Shown here: one piece after another, positions 62,787 through 64,000 of the stretch
Layout of the letters: each line of letters begins with the position of its first letter
Position numbering within the stretch: the first letter of the stretch is position 1
DNA from: CAVOKN01 sp963696505
GTDB lineage: Bacteria; Pseudomonadota; Gammaproteobacteria; Burkholderiales; Rhodocyclaceae
Assembly: GCA_963696505.1 (NCBI GenBank)
Contig: CAVOKN010000028.1
Span: 1 to 64,000, forward strand
Direction: 5' to 3'
Length of the DNA stretch: 64,000 nucleotides
Notes under the pieces: model-generated
What the model saw: the letters and a program-made list of their open reading frames with translations, nothing else
The model's database searches: none
What the model was told of the DNA's origin: nothing
Program-made: the position numbers and the translations under genes

Positions 62787-63926
62787 TCAGCAGGGGTAGG
62801 CGGCTTCGACGGCGTAGATCTCCGGCAGGTGCCGCGCCATGCAATTCCAGCTCCGGCCCTCGTCCAGGCTCTGCCACAGCTCGCCGCTGGTGGTGCCGAA
62901 GTAGAGGCCGACAACGTCCTCGGTGTCGGCGCACATCGCCTGGCGCTTGACGGTCCACCACGCCTGACTTTGCGGCAGCCCAGCGTCGAGCCGCTGCCAG
63001 GTTTCGCCGCCGTCGCGCGTGGCATAGACCGCCGGGCGGCCGCCGGGGCTCACCCGCGGCCACACCGCCGAGCCATCCATCGGGAATACCCAGGCCGAAT
63101 TGTCGTCGCGCGGGTGCAGCACCAGGGGAAAGCCGACGTCGCCCACGTCGGGCGGGATGCCGCCGCCGATGCGCCGCCAGCGCGTGCCCGGCCGGTCGAG
63201 GCGGTAGATGCCGCAGTGATTCTGCTGGTAGAGCCGGTCGGGGTTGGTGGGGCAGAGGCGCATGCAGTGCGGGTCGTGAAAGGCGACTTCGTCCGGGTCG
63301 AAGCCTTCGACCACCGCCATGCCCTCGACCAGCGGCGCGAAGCTTTGTCCGCCGTCGTGCGATTCGTGCACCCCGCCACCGGACATCGCGAAGTACAAAT
63401 GCATTGCGTCGCGGGGATCGACGATGATCGAATGCAGCTTGGGCCCGTCCGGCGTGCCATCCTGCACCGTGCCGAACCATTTGCGGTACTGCGGATCGTC
63501 GTTGATGCAGGAGAACGGCGCCCAGCTCGCGCCGCCGTCCTCGGAGCGGAACAGCCCTTGCGGCGAGGTGCCGGCGTACCAGACGTCCCTTTCATCCGCA
63601 TGGCCCGGCGCCAGCCAGAAGGTGTGATCCACGGCGCGCCCCTCAAGGCCGTTGGCGGCGGGACCGAAGGCGGGTGGCCTGGTCGCCTCCTTCCACGTCC
63701 GCCCGAGGTCGGTTGAGCGGAAGATCGTCGGCCCGAGGTGTCCGGTCTTGGCCGCCGCGAGCAGTGTGCGTCCGTCGCGCGGATCGAGCGCCAGATGATT
63801 GACGATGTGGCCGAGAAAATGCGGGCCGTCAACCCGCCACGAGCGCCGCTCGCCCTCGCCGTGATAAAGCCAGGCGCCCTTGCGCGTTGCCACCAGCAGC
63901 ACGACGGAATCGCGTCCGGCATTCAT
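62787..63926 (-). CDS. BNR/Asp-box repeat (sialidase-fold) protein
   Basis: A 379-aa beta-propeller with several Asp-box motifs: FRSTDLGRTWKE, FRSEDGGASWAP, HESHDGGQSFAP, YATRDGGETWQR and WQSLDEGRSWN. No signal peptide. It resembles WD40/YCF48/VPS10-like proteins rather than true sialidases, whose Arg triad I cannot find. Its start overlaps the stop of a VOC-family gene by 3 bp. Confidence 0.83.
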   Translation of the reverse strand: MNAGRDSVVLLVATRKGAWLYHGEGERRSWRVDGPHFLGHIVNHLALDPRDGRTLLAAAKTGHLGPTIFRSTDLGRTWKEATRPPAFGPAANGLEGRAVDHTFWLAPGHADERDVWYAGTSPQGLFRSEDGGASWAPFSCINDDPQYRKWFGTVQDGTPDGPKLHSIIVDPRDAMHLYFAMSGGGVHESHDGGQSFAPLVEGMAVVEGFDPDEVAFHDPHCMRLCPTNPDRLYQQNHCGIYRLDRPGTRWRRIGGGIPPDVGDVGFPLVLHPRDDNSAWVFPMDGSAVWPRVSPGGRPAVYATRDGGETWQRLDAGLPQSQAWWTVKRQAMCADTEDVVGLYFGTTSGELWQSLDEGRSWNCMARHLPEIYAVEAAYPC

Positions 63927-64000
63927 CGTTCGCTCCCCGCTGCCGCCATCTCGCCGGGGACATTGACCATCCAGCCGACGCCGAAGCGGTCGGTGAGGAT
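63923..64000 (-). CDS. VOC/PhnB-like protein, C-terminal fragment at the window edge
   Basis: Only the last 25 residues are inside the window (ILTDRFGVGWMVNVPGEM...). The pattern LTDRFGVGWMVNV is the usual end of PhnB-like glyoxalase/bleomycin-resistance-fold proteins. The rest lies beyond base 64000. Confidence 0.65.
   Translation of the reverse strand: MLTDRFGVGWMVNVPGEMAAAGSER

Overview
The window is a high-GC, densely coded stretch of chromosome. The gene set points to a Betaproteobacterium, perhaps Rhodocyclales: class III-like PPK2, DUF4105, DUF3025, rsmI divergent from yraN, the yraN/diaA/dolP set, FolE2, and a LitR/DUF1365/DUF3833 cluster. This is inference from gene content; there is no rRNA or marker tree here. 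I see no tRNA, rRNA or CRISPR array. Layout: 0-8.3 kb holds housekeeping and envelope genes on the minus strand (PlpD-like patatin, DUF4105, PPK2, SRAP/YedK, M23 peptidase, PilZ/STAS protein). 8.3-13.6 kb holds a PAS-GGDEF-EAL protein, a glycine-zipper protein, an FAD reductase between two MazG-like genes, and rfaE2. 13.6-24.2 kb is a light/B12 regulon: a LitR/CarH-type MerR regulator (with a diiron desaturase-like gene behind it) is divergent from a ten-gene operon (small exported protein, periplasmic GPx, folE2, amine oxidase, DUF1365, CFA-synthase-like, chalcone-isomerase-like, MFS, DUF3833 lipoprotein, SDR, NTF2-like). The shared promoter region has two copies of the palindrome TGTCCAGGACA around a near-consensus promoter. 
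25.9-38.3 kb is a defence island of about 12.5 kb, read almost wholly on the minus strand: SNF2 helicase, MntA/HepT, DUF2130, Septu-like ATPase and HNH nuclease, type III Mod, Fic and Res. A convergent 61-aa ORF carries a Fic-inhibition motif. The island lies between yraN-HIRAN and diaA-dolP, neighbours that are usually adjacent in related bacteria. 39-46.3 kb holds rsmI, pyrC, an MFS protein and a vapC-like PIN gene split by an IS607-type element (resolvase, TnpB and an unknown third gene). 46.5-55.5 kb is a complete nine-gene V/A-type ATPase operon. 55.6-64 kb holds DUF3025, an OmpR-type two-component system, an ISAs1 remnant, an intact IS4-family element with an 11-bp target duplication, MoaD and a BNR-repeat protein. 
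Two things cut across the window. First, six genes (DUF4105, an exported protein near 4 kb, PilZ/STAS, mod, the Septu-like ATPase, V-type atpA) are broken by frameshifts, and all seven shifts can be repaired by removing one base, so many may be insertion errors in the assembly rather than real lesions. Second, a GC-rich REP-like repeat (CTCCCC...GGGGAG type) recurs at six loci and in places is read through inside coding sequence.
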